From contig QNUV01000041.1 in the NCBI GenBank assembly GCA_003339645.1, positions 310,001 through 374,000 on the forward strand: DNA of 64,000 bases. Reading direction: 5' to 3'. Made by a program: the position numbers and the translations under genes. Within the stretch, counting starts at the first letter, position 1, and every line of letters begins with the position of its first letter. This document shows positions 1 to 8,062 of this stretch, in pieces. This DNA is from Microbacterium arborescens. Its GTDB lineage: Bacteria; Actinomycetota; Actinomycetes; Actinomycetales; Microbacteriaceae. The notes beneath the pieces were generated by a model that was not told where the DNA came from, searched no databases, and saw nothing but the letters and a program-made list of their open reading frames with translations.

Positions 1-1
1 C

Positions 2-796
2 GACGCGTTCTACGACGGGTTCGTCCGCTTCGCCGACGGTGCCCGCGAAGCCGTCGTCATCTCGGCCGACGACCCCGGTGCGGGCCGCGTCGCGGCGGCA
101 CTCACGCACCGGCGGGTCATCACGTTCGGCGAGGCCGCCGACGCGGACGTGCGGGTCTCGGACATCGTGACCGACGGTCCGGTGTCGTTCTCGCTCACCG
201 GAGGCGACGAGATGGTCCACGGGCGCCTCTCGGTGCCGGGCGCCCACAACGCGATCAACGCCGCGGGAGCCGTGGCGGTGCTGACCGCCCTCGGGTACGA
301 GCTCGAGCGCGCGCTGCGCGCTGTCGAGGGCTTCGGGGGCACGGCGCGGCGCTTCGAGCTCCACGGGGTCACGCGCGGTGTCAGTGTGTACGACGACTAC
401 GCCCATCACCCGACCGAGGTGGCGGCGGCGCTCTCCGCAGCACGGACGGTCGTGGGGGACGGGCGCATCATCGCCCTTCACCAGCCGCACACGTACTCGC
501 GGACCCAGGAGATGTTCCGCGAGTTCGCCGACGTCCTCGAGACGCACGCCGACCACACCGTCGTCCTCGACGTTTACGGGGCCCGCGAAGACCCGGTTCC
601 CGGCGTCACCGGCGAGCTCGTCAGCGGCGCGTTCGCCGACGCCGGGCGCGTGCACTTCGTCGCCGACTGGCAGGAAGCGGCGGACTACACGGCCGGTGTC
701 GCGCGCGACGGCGACTTCATCGTCACTCTGGGCTGCGGGAACGTGAACCTGATCATCCCGCAGGTGCTCGACGCGCTCGCCCGGGCGGGGGACTAG
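2..796 (+). CDS. murC: UDP-N-acetylmuramate--L-alanine ligase MurC, 3' part
   Basis: Cytoplasmic Mur ligase that adds L-alanine to UDP-MurNAc in peptidoglycan precursor synthesis. The gene starts before the window; about 264 C-terminal codons are visible, so the ATP-binding P-loop is not. The visible part holds the end of the Mur central domain ([20 protein letters not shown]) and the C-terminal Mur ligase domain, with the MurC hallmarks [10 protein letters not shown] and [10 protein letters not shown] and a final LGCGNVN. The stop lies 3 nt before ftsQ, the usual murC-ftsQ order of the dcw cluster. Identification is secure from these motifs and the neighbours. Confidence 0.95.
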   Translation, partial: DAFYDGFVRFADGAREAVVISADDPGAGRVAAALTHRRVITFGEAADADVRVSDIVTDGPVSFSLTGGDEMVHGRLSVPGAHNAINAAGAVAVLTALGYELERALRAVEGFGGTARRFELHGVTRGVSVYDDYAHHPTEVAAALSAARTVVGDGRIIALHQPHTYSRTQEMFREFADVLETHADHTVVLDVYGAREDPVPGVTGELVSGAFADAGRVHFVADWQEAADYTAGVARDGDFIVTLGCGNVNLIIPQVLDALARAGD

Positions 797-799
797 CCG

Positions 800-1834
800 G
801 TGCGCCGCCCAAGTCCGCTGCCGCCCTCGTCACGGCCCGTCGGCGGTCAGGACGGCGCACGCGCATCCGGGAAGCGTCGCGCCCCTGCGGGGCAGGACGC
901 GGGCGATGTGACCGCGGTCGCCTCACCGGACTCGACGCGGACCGAGCCCGTCGAGGAACTGTGGCACCAGCGCGGCCGCGACTACGGAATCGCCCCGATC
1001 ATCCCGTTCGACCCTCCGGCGCGAGCGGAGCCCACGACGCCGCCTCCGGATGCCGCGGACGCCGACGCCGCGGATCGCCCGCTCACGGCGCGCGACCTCT
1101 GGGGCGCCGCGCGTGCGCGTCGGCGTGCGCTCCGCCGCGAGGTGCGGCGCTTCACGGCACGCCAACGTCGGCGCAGACGCATCTGGCTGGTCTCCGCGGG
1201 CGTGCTGGTCGCGCTCGTCCTCGGGTCGATCGGTGCCGCCTACAGCCCGTTGTTCGCCGTCGAGCGCATCACGATCGTCGGCACCTCGCAGCTCGATGCG
1301 GCGGCCGTGGAGACGGCGCTGGCGGGTCAGGTGGGCACGCCGATGCCCCTCGTCGACGAGAGCGCCGTCAAGGCGGCGCTGGTCTCGTTCCCGTTGGTCG
1401 AGTCCTACAGTCTCGAGGCCAGGCCCCCGCATGAGCTGGTGGTGCGCATCGTCGAGCGGACGCCGGTGGGCGCCGTGCAGGGCGAGGCCGGCTACACGCT
1501 CGTCGACGCGGCCGGGGTCGCCCTCTCGACGACCCCCGAACCGCCCGCGGGACAGCCGCTCCTCGAGGTCGAGGGCGGTCTGTCCTCCAGCACCTTCGCC
1601 GCTGCAGGCCAGGTGTTCCGATCCCTGCCGGATTCGCTGCGGTCCCAGGTGACCGTCCTGTCGGCGACAACGCCCAACGACGTGACCCTGACGCTCGCCG
1701 ACGGCCGTTCGGTCGTCTGGGGCGGGCCGTCTGATTCCGGCAAGAAGGTCCAGGCACTCGAAGCGCTGATGAACGCGCGAGCGGATGCCTCCGGCTACGA
1801 CGTCTCGTCGCCGCAGGCGGCCGTCGTCCGCTGA
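800..1834 (+). CDS. ftsQ: Cell division protein FtsQ/DivIB
   Basis: Bitopic divisome protein that links early (FtsZ side) and late (FtsW/FtsI) division proteins. The 344-residue product has a long Pro/Ala/Arg-rich cytoplasmic N-terminus (1-127), a very basic stretch (RQRRRRR, 121-127), one membrane segment (about 128-148), then a POTRA domain beginning FAVERITIVGTSQLDAAAVE and an FtsQ/DivIB domain with PHELVVRIVERTPVGAV. The GTG start sits 3 nt after the murC stop, so translation is probably coupled; no good Shine-Dalgarno is seen, and a later GTG (908) could be used instead. The N-terminal extension is longer than in E. coli FtsQ but usual for actinobacteria. Confidence 0.93.
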   Translation: MRRPSPLPPSSRPVGGQDGARASGKRRAPAGQDAGDVTAVASPDSTRTEPVEELWHQRGRDYGIAPIIPFDPPARAEPTTPPPDAADADAADRPLTARDLWGAARARRRALRREVRRFTARQRRRRRIWLVSAGVLVALVLGSIGAAYSPLFAVERITIVGTSQLDAAAVETALAGQVGTPMPLVDESAVKAALVSFPLVESYSLEARPPHELVVRIVERTPVGAVQGEAGYTLVDAAGVALSTTPEPPAGQPLLEVEGGLSSSTFAAAGQVFRSLPDSLRSQVTVLSATTPNDVTLTLADGRSVVWGGPSDSGKKVQALEALMNARADASGYDVSSPQAAVVR

Positions 1835-1961
1835 GCCGCCGCCGATCGGCTCCGCGCGGGCCAGGCGCCACGACGGTCTGCGCGCCCTCGTTCGAAGCCG
1901 GGAAACGCGGGATGTCGCGACACGCCGCTCACGTCCGCCGGGTGAGTCCATGAGTGCGTAG

Positions 1962-2023
1962 CTTCAACTCAGGAATTGCATACCCGGCAATTCTTTAAAC
2001 CTCTACGTGAGGTTGAAGGTTTA
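1962..2023 (+). promoter_or_regulatory. Nested inverted repeats upstream of ftsZ
   Basis: Three symmetric elements interlock in the leader of ftsZ. They are GAATTGC/GCAATTC (1973-1979 and 1987-1993), TAAACCT/AGGTTTA (1996-2002 and 2017-2023) enclosing AACCTC/GAGGTT (1998-2003 and 2009-2014), and CTTCAAC (1962-1968) paired with GTTGAAG (2012-2018). The stretch is visibly AT-richer than its surroundings. The arms are seen directly. A role as promoter/operator or as a 5'-UTR switch for ftsZ dosage is inference. This is the only sizeable gap (221 nt) inside the division cluster. Confidence 0.5.
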
Positions 2024-2055
2024 CGAGCAGGGTTCGGGACGAGATGGAGGCCGGC

Positions 2056-3207
2056 ATGAGCCAGAACCAGAACTACCTCGCGGTGATCAAGGTCGTCGGT
2101 GTGGGCGGTGGCGGCGTCAATGCCGTCAACCGGATGATCGAGCTGGGGCTGCGGGGTGTCGAGTTCATCGCGGTGAACACCGACGCGCAGGCGCTCCTCA
2201 TGAGCGACGCGGACGTCAAGCTCGACGTCGGCCGTGAGCTGACGCGCGGGCTCGGTGCCGGCGCCGACCCCGAGGTCGGACGTCGCGCGGCTGAAGACCA
2301 CGCCGAAGAGATCGAGGAGGCGCTCGCGGGTGCCGACATGGTGTTCGTCACCGCCGGCGAGGGTGGTGGAACCGGCACCGGTGGCGCGCCCGTCGTGGCG
2401 CGCATCGCGAAGTCGATCGGCGCGCTGACGATCGGTGTCGTCACGAAGCCCTTCTCCTTCGAGGGTCGTCGGCGCCAGAGCCAGGCCGAGGCCGGCGTGT
2501 CGAAGCTCAAGGAAGAAGTCGACACCCTCATCGTCGTCCCGAACGACCGCCTGCTCGAGATCAGCGATCGCGGCATCTCGATGGTCGAGGCCTTCGCGAC
2601 CGCCGACCAGGTGCTCCTCGCCGGTGTCCAGGGCATCACCGACCTCATCACGACCCCGGGTCTCATCAACCTCGACTTCGCCGACGTCAAGTCGGTCATG
2701 CAGGGAGCCGGTTCGGCGCTCATGGGCATCGGCTCCGCCCGCGGCGCCGATCGCGCGATCAAGGCCGCCGAGCTCGCCGTCGAATCGCCTCTGCTCGAAG
2801 CCTCGATCGAGGGAGCCCACGGTGTGCTGCTCTCGATCCAGGGTGGCTCGAACCTCGGGATCTTCGAGATCAACGATGCGGCTCAGCTCGTCAAGGAGGC
2901 CGCGCACCCCGAGGCGAACATCATCTTCGGTACGGTCATCGACGACACGCTGGGCGACGAGGTGCGCGTGACGGTCATCGCGGCAGGGTTCGACGGCGGC
3001 GAGCCGCAGGCTCGCATCGAGCCGATCGCGGCCGCGCGTCCGTCGGCGCCGCCGGTCCTCCCCGAGATCCCGGCTGAGGAGGCCGCGGCATCCGAGCCCT
3101 CCGAGCGCCGCGAGGCCAAGGAGACGGTGCCGGTGTCGGCCAAGAGCGAGTCATACGACTCGGTCTTCGGCGATGACGACCTCGACATCCCCGACTTCCT
3201 GAAGTAG
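2056..3207 (+). CDS. ftsZ: Cell division protein FtsZ
   Basis: Tubulin-like GTPase that forms the division ring at mid-cell. The 383-residue protein shows the N-terminal GTP-binding region ([16 protein letters not shown]), the tubulin signature [10 protein letters not shown] at 101-110, the T7-loop region ([11 protein letters not shown]), a variable acidic/Ala-Pro linker, and the C-terminal peptide [10 protein letters not shown], which in actinobacteria binds SepF and other partners. I chose ATG 2056 over the in-frame ATG 2044 because GGAGG at 2046-2050 lies 5 nt before it. It is preceded by a palindrome-rich leader and followed 12 nt later by yggS, so it probably heads an operon with yggS and sepF. 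Confidence 0.97.
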   Translation: MSQNQNYLAVIKVVGVGGGGVNAVNRMIELGLRGVEFIAVNTDAQALLMSDADVKLDVGRELTRGLGAGADPEVGRRAAEDHAEEIEEALAGADMVFVTAGEGGGTGTGGAPVVARIAKSIGALTIGVVTKPFSFEGRRRQSQAEAGVSKLKEEVDTLIVVPNDRLLEISDRGISMVEAFATADQVLLAGVQGITDLITTPGLINLDFADVKSVMQGAGSALMGIGSARGADRAIKAAELAVESPLLEASIEGAHGVLLSIQGGSNLGIFEINDAAQLVKEAAHPEANIIFGTVIDDTLGDEVRVTVIAAGFDGGEPQARIEPIAAARPSAPPVLPEIPAEEAAASEPSERREAKETVPVSAKSESYDSVFGDDDLDIPDFLK

Positions 3208-3219
3208 GCCGATCGCCCC

Positions 3220-3906
3220 ATGCCGGACCTGGCCGAACGGCTCGCCGACGTCGACGCCCGCATCGCCGCTGCGATGCGGGCGTCGGGTCGCGCGCCCGAC
3301 GAGGTGACCCGCATTGTCGTGACCAAGTTCCACCCGCCGGAGCTCATCTCTCAGCTCCATGACCTCGGCGTGCGCGACGTAGGGGAGAACCGGCAGCAGG
3401 AGCTCAGCGCCAAGCGCGCAGCGCTTCCGGCGCTCGATGGGATGCGCTGGCACTTCATCGGTCAGGCGCAGACCAACAAGGCGCGCGCGGTGCGAGCGGC
3501 GGCGGATGCCGTCCATTCCGTCGATCGCTCACGCATCGCGGACGCGCTGCACAGCGCCGATCCCGAGGGGGAGCCGCTCGACGTGCTGGTGCAGGTGAAC
3601 CTGACCGACGACCCCGGTCGTGGCGGCGTCGCGCCTGCCGGTGTCGAGTCCCTGACAGCGCACATCGTGGAGCACTGCCCGAGCCTGCGCGTTCGCGGCG
3701 TCATGGCCGTCGCCCCGCTCAGCGAGGAGCCCGCATCGGCCTTCGCCCGTCTCGCGCAGGCGTCGGACGTCTTGCGCTCCGTCGCGCCCGACGCGACCTG
3801 GATCTCCGCCGGGATGACCGGCGATTTCGTCGAAGCGATCTCCGCCGGTGCGACACACCTGCGGATCGGATCGGCAATCACGGGACCGCGCCCGGACCGC
3901 GGATAG
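3220..3906 (+). CDS. YggS-family PLP homeostasis protein
   Basis: Single-domain pyridoxal-phosphate binding protein of the YggS/PROSC (alanine racemase N-domain) family. Family members buffer PLP and affect amino-acid balance, and no catalytic reaction is established. The 228-residue product has the PLP lysine in [10 protein letters not shown] (K36), [43 protein letters not shown] and the phosphate-binding end [22 protein letters not shown]. It sits between ftsZ and sepF, the conserved place of this gene in actinobacteria and Firmicutes, which is why it is often called a division-cluster gene although a direct division role is unproven. Confidence 0.92.
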   Translation: MPDLAERLADVDARIAAAMRASGRAPDEVTRIVVTKFHPPELISQLHDLGVRDVGENRQQELSAKRAALPALDGMRWHFIGQAQTNKARAVRAAADAVHSVDRSRIADALHSADPEGEPLDVLVQVNLTDDPGRGGVAPAGVESLTAHIVEHCPSLRVRGVMAVAPLSEEPASAFARLAQASDVLRSVAPDATWISAGMTGDFVEAISAGATHLRIGSAITGPRPDRG

Positions 3907-3937
3907 CCTCGGAACAGACGAGCAAACGGAGGATGCG

Positions 3938-4396
3938 ATGTCGAACCCGCTGAAGAAGACCATGGTTTACCTGGGCCTCGCAGATGAGGAAGAAATGTAC
4001 GAAGAGCCGCAGGCCGAGCAGCAGGCCCGCCGTGACAAGCCTGTCGAGAAGCCGGCCGCGCCGGTGACCCCCCTGCACCGGCCGGCGGTCGTGCGTCAGC
4101 CCACCACGGGCACCGTCAGCGAGATCCTGACCGTCCACCCCAAGCAGTACCGCGACGCGCAGGTCATCGCCGAGAACTTCCGCGAAGGCGTGCCGGTGAT
4201 CATCAACCTCTCGCAGATGAGCGACGCCGACGCGCGCCGGCTCATCGACTTCGCGAGCGGTCTGTCCCTCGGCCTCTACGGCCGCATCGAGCGCGTGACG
4301 AGCAAGGTGTTCCTGCTCTCGCCCGAGAACATCGCCGTCTCCGGCGACGGCGCTGTGGCTCAGGCTGAGCCTGAGGCGGCGCCGTTCGCGCAGTGA
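3938..4396 (+). CDS. sepF: Cell division protein SepF
   Basis: Membrane-binding FtsZ anchor; in actinobacteria lacking FtsA and ZipA it is the main link between the Z-ring and the membrane. The 152-residue protein begins with the amphipathic membrane-targeting helix ([19 protein letters not shown]), has a Glu/Pro-rich linker, and carries the SepF core ([64 protein letters not shown]). ATG 3938 is chosen because GGAGGA at 3928-3933 is well spaced and the product starts with the expected helix; the frame is open 30 codons further upstream but that part overlaps yggS. Confidence 0.95.
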   Translation: MSNPLKKTMVYLGLADEEEMYEEPQAEQQARRDKPVEKPAAPVTPLHRPAVVRQPTTGTVSEILTVHPKQYRDAQVIAENFREGVPVIINLSQMSDADARRLIDFASGLSLGLYGRIERVTSKVFLLSPENIAVSGDGAVAQAEPEAAPFAQ

Positions 4397-4402
4397 CCTG
4401 AC

Positions 4403-4705
4403 GTGGATGTCGTACGGCTGCTCGCCGCACTCGTCTACTTCGCTCTCCTGCTGTACATCCTCGTTCTGTTCGTCCGACTGATCCTGGAGTACATCCCCCT
4501 GTTCAACCGGGAGTGGCGCCCGAGGGGATTCACCCTCGTGCTCGCCGAGGTCGTCTACACGATCACGGACCCCCCGATCAAGACACTGCGCCGCGTCATC
4601 CCTCCGATCAGGCTCGGCGTCATCGCAATCGATCTGGCATTCCCGCTCACAATGCTGGCGTGCTTCATCCTGCTGTCGATCACCCGCGTGATCGCCTTCG
4701 CCTGA
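4403..4705 (+). CDS. YggT-family membrane protein
   Basis: Small integral membrane protein of 100 residues with two hydrophobic segments (about 4-24 and 75-97) around a YGGT-type loop (EYIPLFNREWRPRGFTLVLA, then YTITDPPIKTLRRVIPPI and LGVIAIDLAFPLTMLA). The biochemical function of the family is not established, but its constant position between sepF and divIVA suggests a part in envelope growth or division. The GTG start lies 6 nt after sepF. No clear terminator follows. Confidence 0.9.
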   Translation: MDVVRLLAALVYFALLLYILVLFVRLILEYIPLFNREWRPRGFTLVLAEVVYTITDPPIKTLRRVIPPIRLGVIAIDLAFPLTMLACFILLSITRVIAFA

Positions 4706-4747
4706 GGCGGTCGCGGCGGGATCGTCGCGGCCGCGAAGGCGTCGGAC

Positions 4748-4753
4748 TATGCT
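4748..4753 (+). promoter_or_regulatory. Putative -10 element for divIVA
   Basis: TATGCT in the 121-nt gap between the yggT-type gene and divIVA fits TANNNT and would leave a leader of roughly 65 nt. No convincing -35 is visible 17 nt upstream. A separate promoter is plausible because divIVA is highly expressed in tip-growing relatives, but the call rests only on the hexamer and position. Confidence 0.3.
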
Positions 4754-4826
4754 GGGTGGGTACGGCCCGCTGCGGCGGGTGCCGGCTGACCGGCCCGCGT
4801 CGTGAGCCCTGAAAGAGGACAACACC

Positions 4827-5405
4827 ATGGCTTTGACCCCTGAAGACGTCGTCACCAAGCAGTTCCAGCACGTGCGTTTCAAGGAAGGATTCGACCCCGA
4901 CGAGGTCGACGACTTCCTCGACGAGATCGTCGTGGAATGGCGCAAGACGATCGCCGAGAACGAAGAGCTCAAGGCGAAGCTCGCCGCTTACGAGTCGGGT
5001 GAGGCCCCCGCCGCCGCTTCCACCGACGACGCCGTCGTCGAGGAGGTGCCCGCGCCGGTTCCGGCCGTCGAGCAGCCTGCCCCGGCCGGCGACATGGCTC
5101 CGGCCGCCGCATCCGCCGGCATCATCGAGCTGGCGCAGCGCCTGCACGACGAGCACGTCGCCGAGGGCAAGGCCCAGCGCGACAAGCTCATCGCCGACGC
5201 GCAGGCCCAGGCCGCATCGATCATCTCCGAGGCAGAGGCCCGTGGCCGCGATGAGGTGGCCCGCCTCGAGGCCGAGCGCGTGTCGCTCGAGGGTCGCATC
5301 TCCGAGCTGCAGCAGTTCGAGAAGGACTACCGTGGTCAGCTCCGCGGCTTCATCGAGAGCAAGCTCCGCGACCTCGACACGACCGGCGTCTCGGCCGGCG
5401 CGTAA
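4827..5405 (+). CDS. DivIVA/Wag31 polar growth scaffold
   Basis: Coiled-coil scaffold that binds curved membrane and recruits the polar cell-wall machinery in actinobacteria (Wag31 in mycobacteria, Antigen 84 in others). The 192-residue protein has the N-terminal DivIVA lipid-binding domain (LTPEDVVTKQFQHVRFKEGF, then DPDEVDDFLDEIVVEWRK), an Ala/Pro-rich linker (about 57-95), and a C-terminal coiled coil rich in Ala/Glu/Gln (about 100-180). It is clearly shorter than mycobacterial Wag31 because the linker and C-terminal coil are reduced. GAAAGAGGA upstream serves as Shine-Dalgarno. Confidence 0.93.
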   Translation: MALTPEDVVTKQFQHVRFKEGFDPDEVDDFLDEIVVEWRKTIAENEELKAKLAAYESGEAPAAASTDDAVVEEVPAPVPAVEQPAPAGDMAPAAASAGIIELAQRLHDEHVAEGKAQRDKLIADAQAQAASIISEAEARGRDEVARLEAERVSLEGRISELQQFEKDYRGQLRGFIESKLRDLDTTGVSAGA

Positions 5406-5408
5406 TCC

Positions 5409-5987
5409 TTGGCGTCGCGCAAGCGTCTGAACGGTCCGGCGGCCGGTGCCCTCGTCGCGATTCTCGCGGCAGCGGTGCTGGCCGCCGACCAGTTCACGAA
5501 GTACCTCGCCCTTGAGAACCTGCCGTATCAACGGGAGGTTCCCGTCCTCGGCGAGTTCTTCCAGCTCTATCTGACGAAGAACCCCGGCGCCGCGTTCTCG
5601 CTCGGCACAGGCGTGACCTGGCTCTTCACGCTCGCGCTCGCGGCCGTCGCCGTCGTCGTGATCGTGCTCACGGTCCGCCGGGTCCGTGCGCGGTCGTGGG
5701 CCATCGTCCTCGGTCTGCTCCTGGGCGGCGTGCTCGGGAACCTCACCGACCGCCTGCTGCGTGAACCCGGATTCCTCGTCGGGCACGTCATCGACTTCAT
5801 TCATACCCCGTGGATGTGGCTGTGGTTCCCCTCGGCGATCTACAACGTCGCCGACATGTTCATCGTGACGATGATGATCTCCGTCGCCGTACTCGTCGTC
5901 GTCGGCATCCGCTTCGACGGTTCGCGCGAGCGCCGCAACACCGACGACGCGGCGGACGAGCCGACTGCCACGGTCACGGATCGCTGA
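5409..5987 (+). CDS. lspA: Signal peptidase II (prolipoprotein peptidase) LspA
   Basis: Inner-membrane aspartyl protease that removes signal peptides from lipidated prolipoproteins. The 192-residue product has about four membrane segments and the family motifs [34 protein letters not shown], and the two catalytic aspartates in HVIDFIHTP and YNVADMFI. The TTG start at 5409 is 3 nt after the divIVA stop, and the rluD-type gene follows after 1 nt, indicating one transcript. Substrates in this window would include the CtaC precursor (LAAC lipobox) and the exported protein at 31484-32020 (LTSGC). Confidence 0.95.
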   Translation: MASRKRLNGPAAGALVAILAAAVLAADQFTKYLALENLPYQREVPVLGEFFQLYLTKNPGAAFSLGTGVTWLFTLALAAVAVVVIVLTVRRVRARSWAIVLGLLLGGVLGNLTDRLLREPGFLVGHVIDFIHTPWMWLWFPSAIYNVADMFIVTMMISVAVLVVVGIRFDGSRERRNTDDAADEPTATVTDR

Positions 5988-5988
5988 G

Positions 5989-6909
5989 ATGCCCCAGCGC
6001 GCATTGCCCGTTCCCGATGGACTCGACGGTGTCCGTGTCGACGCCGCACTGGCCAAGCTGCTCGGATTCTCGCGCACCTTCGCCGCAGAGGTGGCGACCG
6101 CGGGCGGGGTGACACTCGACGGACGCACGCTCGCGAAATCCGACAAGCTCGTCGCGGGCGCATGGCTCGATGTGTTCTGGGAAGAGCGTGCGGAGGCGCA
6201 GATCGTCCCGGTCGCTGTACCGGACCTCGGCATCGTGTACGACGATGACGACATCGTCGTCGTCGACAAGCCCGCCGGTGTCGCTGCACACCCCTCGCTG
6301 GGGTGGGACGGGCCGACCGTGCTCGGGGCGCTTGCCGCCGCCGGCTACCGCATCGCCACCACCGGCGCCGCCGAGCGCCAGGGCGTCGTTCACCGGCTCG
6401 ATGTCGGCACGAGCGGACTCATGGTGGTCGCGAAGAGCGAGCGGGCCTACATCGCCCTCAAGCGCGCATTCAAGGAGCGCGAGGTCGAGAAGATCTACCA
6501 CGCCGTGGTCCAGGGGCACCCCGACCCGCTCGCCGGCACGATCGACGCTCCGATCGGACGCCATCCCTCGCACTCGTGGAAGTTCGCCGTCACCCCGGCG
6601 GGCAAGGACTCAGTCACCCATTACGAGACGCTCGAAGCGTTCCCGGGTGCCTCGCTGCTCGAGATCCACCTCGAGACGGGACGTACGCATCAGATCCGCG
6701 TGCATATGGCCGCGCACCGGCATCCGTGCGTCGGGGACCCGCTCTACGGAGGCGACCCGACGCTGTCGGCTCGCCTCGGGCTGACCCGCCAGTGGCTGCA
6801 CGCGCATCGGCTCGCCTTCGACCATCCGGTGTCGGGGGAGTGGTCGACCTTCACGTCGCCTTACCCGGCCGACCTCGCGCGGGCCCTCGAGACGCTCAGG
6901 GGCGACTGA
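5989..6909 (+). CDS. RluA/RluD-family 23S rRNA pseudouridine synthase
   Basis: Converts uridine to pseudouridine in RNA, most likely the large-subunit rRNA. The 306-residue protein has an N-terminal S4-type RNA-binding domain (about 1-65: [40 protein letters not shown]) and the synthase domain with [20 protein letters not shown] and the catalytic-aspartate motif [16 protein letters not shown]. The later motifs [14 protein letters not shown] and GDPLYGG are also present. The lspA-rluD order is conserved in many bacteria. Exact target uridines cannot be read from sequence. The gene is the last of the division-cluster transcript and converges on the next gene. Confidence 0.92.
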   Translation: MPQRALPVPDGLDGVRVDAALAKLLGFSRTFAAEVATAGGVTLDGRTLAKSDKLVAGAWLDVFWEERAEAQIVPVAVPDLGIVYDDDDIVVVDKPAGVAAHPSLGWDGPTVLGALAAAGYRIATTGAAERQGVVHRLDVGTSGLMVVAKSERAYIALKRAFKEREVEKIYHAVVQGHPDPLAGTIDAPIGRHPSHSWKFAVTPAGKDSVTHYETLEAFPGASLLEIHLETGRTHQIRVHMAAHRHPCVGDPLYGGDPTLSARLGLTRQWLHAHRLAFDHPVSGEWSTFTSPYPADLARALETLRGD

Positions 6910-6942
6910 CCCGCCGGCTGGCGTGCGCCGGCCCTCGTGCGG

Positions 6943-7545
6943 TCACTCCTCGGCGAGGCGGTCGGCGAGGCCGCGGGCCTCACGGCGTGCCGCGAGGAGC
7001 CGATCGCGCAGATCGCCGTGAGCGGCTTCGACGGGTCCCAGGTCGCCGTGCGCCGCGACGAGGGCGAGGCCGCCGATCAGGTTCGTCGCCGCGCCGCCGA
7101 GTCCGGCCGCAACGGCGTCGGCGGCGACCGCGACATCCGACATGAGGTGGCGATTGCCCACGTCGGCGAGGAGGCGCACCTCCGCCCAGACGCCCAGAGC
7201 GATCTCGCCGAGAGCAGCGGACGTCTCGATGGCGCCGGCCGCCGCCTCGACGATGCGCCGGTCGCGGTTGCCGCGGTCGTCACCCGAGACCGGACGGAGC
7301 GCGGCGCCGAGGGCACCCGACGCCCGCCCGTCGCGTTCCGCTGCGGCGACGGCCGCATCGCGAAGGCTGGCGAGCCGCGCGTCGATACCGGCGGCGGCGG
7401 GTTCTGCGGAGCTGTAGCGGCTGACCATCTGCGCGAGCGCGGCCGCGACGGCGGTGATGACGCCGCTGGCGGCGCCACCGCCCGGATCGCCCTGATCGCG
7501 CGCGAGGGCGTCGAGCAGGTCGCCCAGGGCGACGCGCGAGGTCAC
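6943..7545 (-). CDS. Cyclodeaminase/cyclohydrolase family protein (FTCD C-terminal domain)
   Basis: A 200-residue stand-alone relative of the cyclodeaminase half of formiminotransferase-cyclodeaminase, or of the serine-cycle methenyl-tetrahydrofolate cyclohydrolase. The sequence shows LGDLLDALARD, the glycine-rich GDPGGGAASGVITAVAAALA, a long all-helical Ala-rich body and a C-terminal NLIGGLALVAAHGDLGPVEA. The GTG start overlaps the Nudix stop by 4 nt (GTGA), so the two genes are co-translated. No formiminotransferase domain is encoded nearby, so the substrate is uncertain; a one-carbon folate is the family-based guess. Confidence 0.8.
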   Translation of the reverse strand: MTSRVALGDLLDALARDQGDPGGGAASGVITAVAAALAQMVSRYSSAEPAAAGIDARLASLRDAAVAAAERDGRASGALGAALRPVSGDDRGNRDRRIVEAAAGAIETSAALGEIALGVWAEVRLLADVGNRHLMSDVAVAADAVAAGLGGAATNLIGGLALVAAHGDLGPVEAAHGDLRDRLLAARREARGLADRLAEE

Positions 7546-8015
7546 CGCCCGCCCCGGAAGGTCGCCGGGTCGTCCTCCGCGACCGCCAGGGCGATCTTGC
7601 GGACGTGCTCGGGCGCCACGTCGGTCATCTGACCGAGGTCGTAGAACCCGACCTCGGTCAGCTCTCCGTCGGCGGGATGCGGGTCGCCCGAGACCCATGA
7701 GCAGCGGAACACCAGGTCGAGGTAGTCGACCTGGTCGCCGTTGGCATAGACGATGCGGGGGACCTGGTGCACGAGCGCGAGCCGTTCCGCGCGGACGACG
7801 ACCCCGGCCTCTTCGAGGCATTCACGCACCGCCGCGTCGGCGGGCTCCTCGCCGGGATCGACGATGCCCGACACGGGTTGCCAGCTGCCGTTGTCGGCTC
7901 GCTTGCCCAAGAGCACCTTCTCGTCGCGGAACACCACGGCGGTCACCCCTACGAGCGGGAGCGGAGCTGTGCCGATCTTCTCGCGCAGATCGAGGACGAA
8001 GTCGGGAGTGGCCAT
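7542..8015 (-). CDS. Nudix hydrolase
   Basis: A 157-residue single-domain Nudix (MutT-type) pyrophosphohydrolase. The Nudix box is complete: G50, five residues, E56, seven residues, then RECLEEAGV at 64-72 with the metal-binding glutamates E65, E68 and E69. The surrounding fold fits (VGVTAVVFRDEKVLLGKRAD, WQPVSGIVDPGEEPADAAV, YLDLVFRCSWVSGD). Substrate cannot be assigned. It is read divergently from dnaE with only 47 nt between, and a TAGGCT box 6 nt before the ATG suggests a leaderless mRNA. The downstream cyclodeaminase-like gene overlaps it. Confidence 0.9.
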   Translation of the reverse strand: MATPDFVLDLREKIGTAPLPLVGVTAVVFRDEKVLLGKRADNGSWQPVSGIVDPGEEPADAAVRECLEEAGVVVRAERLALVHQVPRIVYANGDQVDYLDLVFRCSWVSGDPHPADGELTEVGFYDLGQMTDVAPEHVRKIALAVAEDDPATFRGGR

Positions 8016-8021
8016 GGGCCC

Positions 8022-8027
8022 AGCCTA
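8022..8027 (-). promoter_or_regulatory. -10 element of a leaderless Nudix transcript
   Basis: Read on the minus strand, TAGGCT lies exactly 6 nt before the ATG at 8015, so the expected start point is at or next to the A of the start codon. There is no Shine-Dalgarno in those 6 nt. It shares the 47-nt gap with the dnaE promoter. Confidence 0.5.
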
Positions 8028-8033
8028 GGACCG

Positions 8034-8056
8034 GTGTCCGAGCCCGAACGTAGACT
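8034..8056 (+). promoter_or_regulatory. dnaE promoter, leaderless, with weak PafBC-type motif
   Basis: TAGACT (8051-8056) lies 6 nt before the GTG start of dnaE. Eight nt further upstream is GTGTCCGAG (8034-8042), which has the same spacing as the DNA-damage motif TTGTCRGTG-N8-TANNNT and keeps its TGTC core but mismatches at two of the later positions. The -10 is well supported by position; the damage-response reading is weaker here than for uvrA and uvrB. Confidence 0.45.
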
Positions 8057-8062
8057 CGTCTG

